Assembly: GCA_015665315.1 (NCBI GenBank)
Contig: JADFAK010000131.1
Coordinates: 1 to 42,580, forward strand
Direction of reading: 5' to 3'
Source of the DNA: Flavobacteriales bacterium
GTDB taxonomy: Bacteria; Bacteroidota; Bacteroidia; Flavobacteriales_D; Sanyastnellaceae
Length of the DNA stretch: 42,580 nt
Made by a program: the position numbers and the translations under genes. This document shows positions 42,311-42,580 of the stretch, in pieces. Positions within the stretch are counted from its first letter, which is position 1; the number at the start of each line of letters is the position of its first letter. The notes below the pieces were generated by a model. The model did not search any database, was not told the DNA's origin, and worked only from the letters and a program-made list of their open reading frames with translations.

Positions 42311-42580
42311 ATGTCACAAAAACCAAGTAACCTCATTGATCCTGAAGATCTCAGGCCCATTTTCAAATTCCTGGGAAAGAATTGGTACCTCTTGCTTTTG
42401 TTCCCCATGGCGGCCATGGTGCTTGCCTATTGGTACACGCATACCTTGCCTAATATTTACGCGGCAAAGACGGAAATCCTATTGAAAAGTGCCGACACGT
42501 ACGACTATCAAAGTCAGCTCTACAGCAACCTAGGCTACTATTCTTTGATGCAAGATGTTACGAATCAAAAAAGGGTTTTA
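42311..42580 (+). CDS. Wzz/GumC-type polysaccharide chain-length/export protein (5' part)
   Basis: The first 90 codons are present; the gene runs off the window. After a polar N-terminus (MSQKPSNLIDPEDLRPIFKF) comes a membrane segment WYLLLLFPMAAMVLAYWYT. The adjoining periplasmic start is TLPNIYAAKTEILLKSADTYDYQSQLY. This is the beginning of a Wzz domain, as in GumC or tyrosine-autokinase co-polymerases for exopolysaccharide export. The missing part would tell whether a cytoplasmic BY-kinase is fused. It is divergent from the exosortase operon, a common pairing because exosortases occur with polysaccharide loci. Confidence 0.75.
   Translation, partial: MSQKPSNLIDPEDLRPIFKFLGKNWYLLLLFPMAAMVLAYWYTHTLPNIYAAKTEILLKSADTYDYQSQLYSNLGYYSLMQDVTNQKRVL

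Overview
The window looks like a chromosomal segment of a marine-type Bacteroidota, most likely Flavobacteriales (Cryomorphaceae/Schleiferiaceae-like); this is inferred, no rRNA is present. The support is a division/cell-wall (dcw) cluster without murF or ddl, FtsZ with a long acidic linker and an HDNVD end, TAnnTTTG-type promoter elements, Por-secretion (T9SS) C-terminal sorting domains, GCTD/DDGSC-repeat surface proteins, and an exosortase locus with a PID-CTERM-like protein.

Region 1 (1-15300, + strand) is a tightly packed dcw operon: mraZ (3' end only), rsmH, ftsL-like, ftsI (transpeptidase with a C-terminal PASTA domain), murE, mraY, murD, ftsW, murG, murC, ftsQ, ftsA, ftsZ. Most junctions overlap by 1-23 nt or are only a few nt apart, so translation is probably coupled. 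The genes make UDP-MurNAc peptide, lipid I and lipid II, and the septal ring that uses them. A hairpin terminator follows ftsZ.

Region 2 (15300-28500) is mixed housekeeping and accessory genes. It holds a GatB/YqeY protein; two related secreted proteins of unknown function; a TauE/SafE-type permease; a membrane-anchored MutS-like ATPase; a MarR regulator followed by YceI; a four-gene minus-strand operon (thioredoxin-like, nitroreductase, small membrane protein, outer-membrane barrel); a divergent MORN/YwqK-repeat protein with a TonB-C-like end; an SDR oxidoreductase; an M28 peptidase; and a secreted protein of unknown function.

Region 3 (28569-39739, minus strand) is three giant secreted, cysteine-rich repeat proteins (893, 1315 and 1424 aa). 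They are built from GCTD...DDGSC units and modules carrying SFDSE and GDGWNGA half-repeats. Two end in T9SS type-A sorting domains. The largest ends instead in a single dockerin/EF-hand-like loop. The two larger genes use a different codon set from the smaller one and share many near-identical DNA repeats.

Region 4 (40410-42580) is a compact exosortase operon on the minus strand (PID-CTERM-like mini-substrate, exosortase, partner membrane protein, conserved cytosolic protein). It diverges from the start of a Wzz/GumC-type exopolysaccharide gene that runs off the window. A surface-polysaccharide or envelope-sorting locus is the likely theme. Promoter calls are motif matches by eye only.
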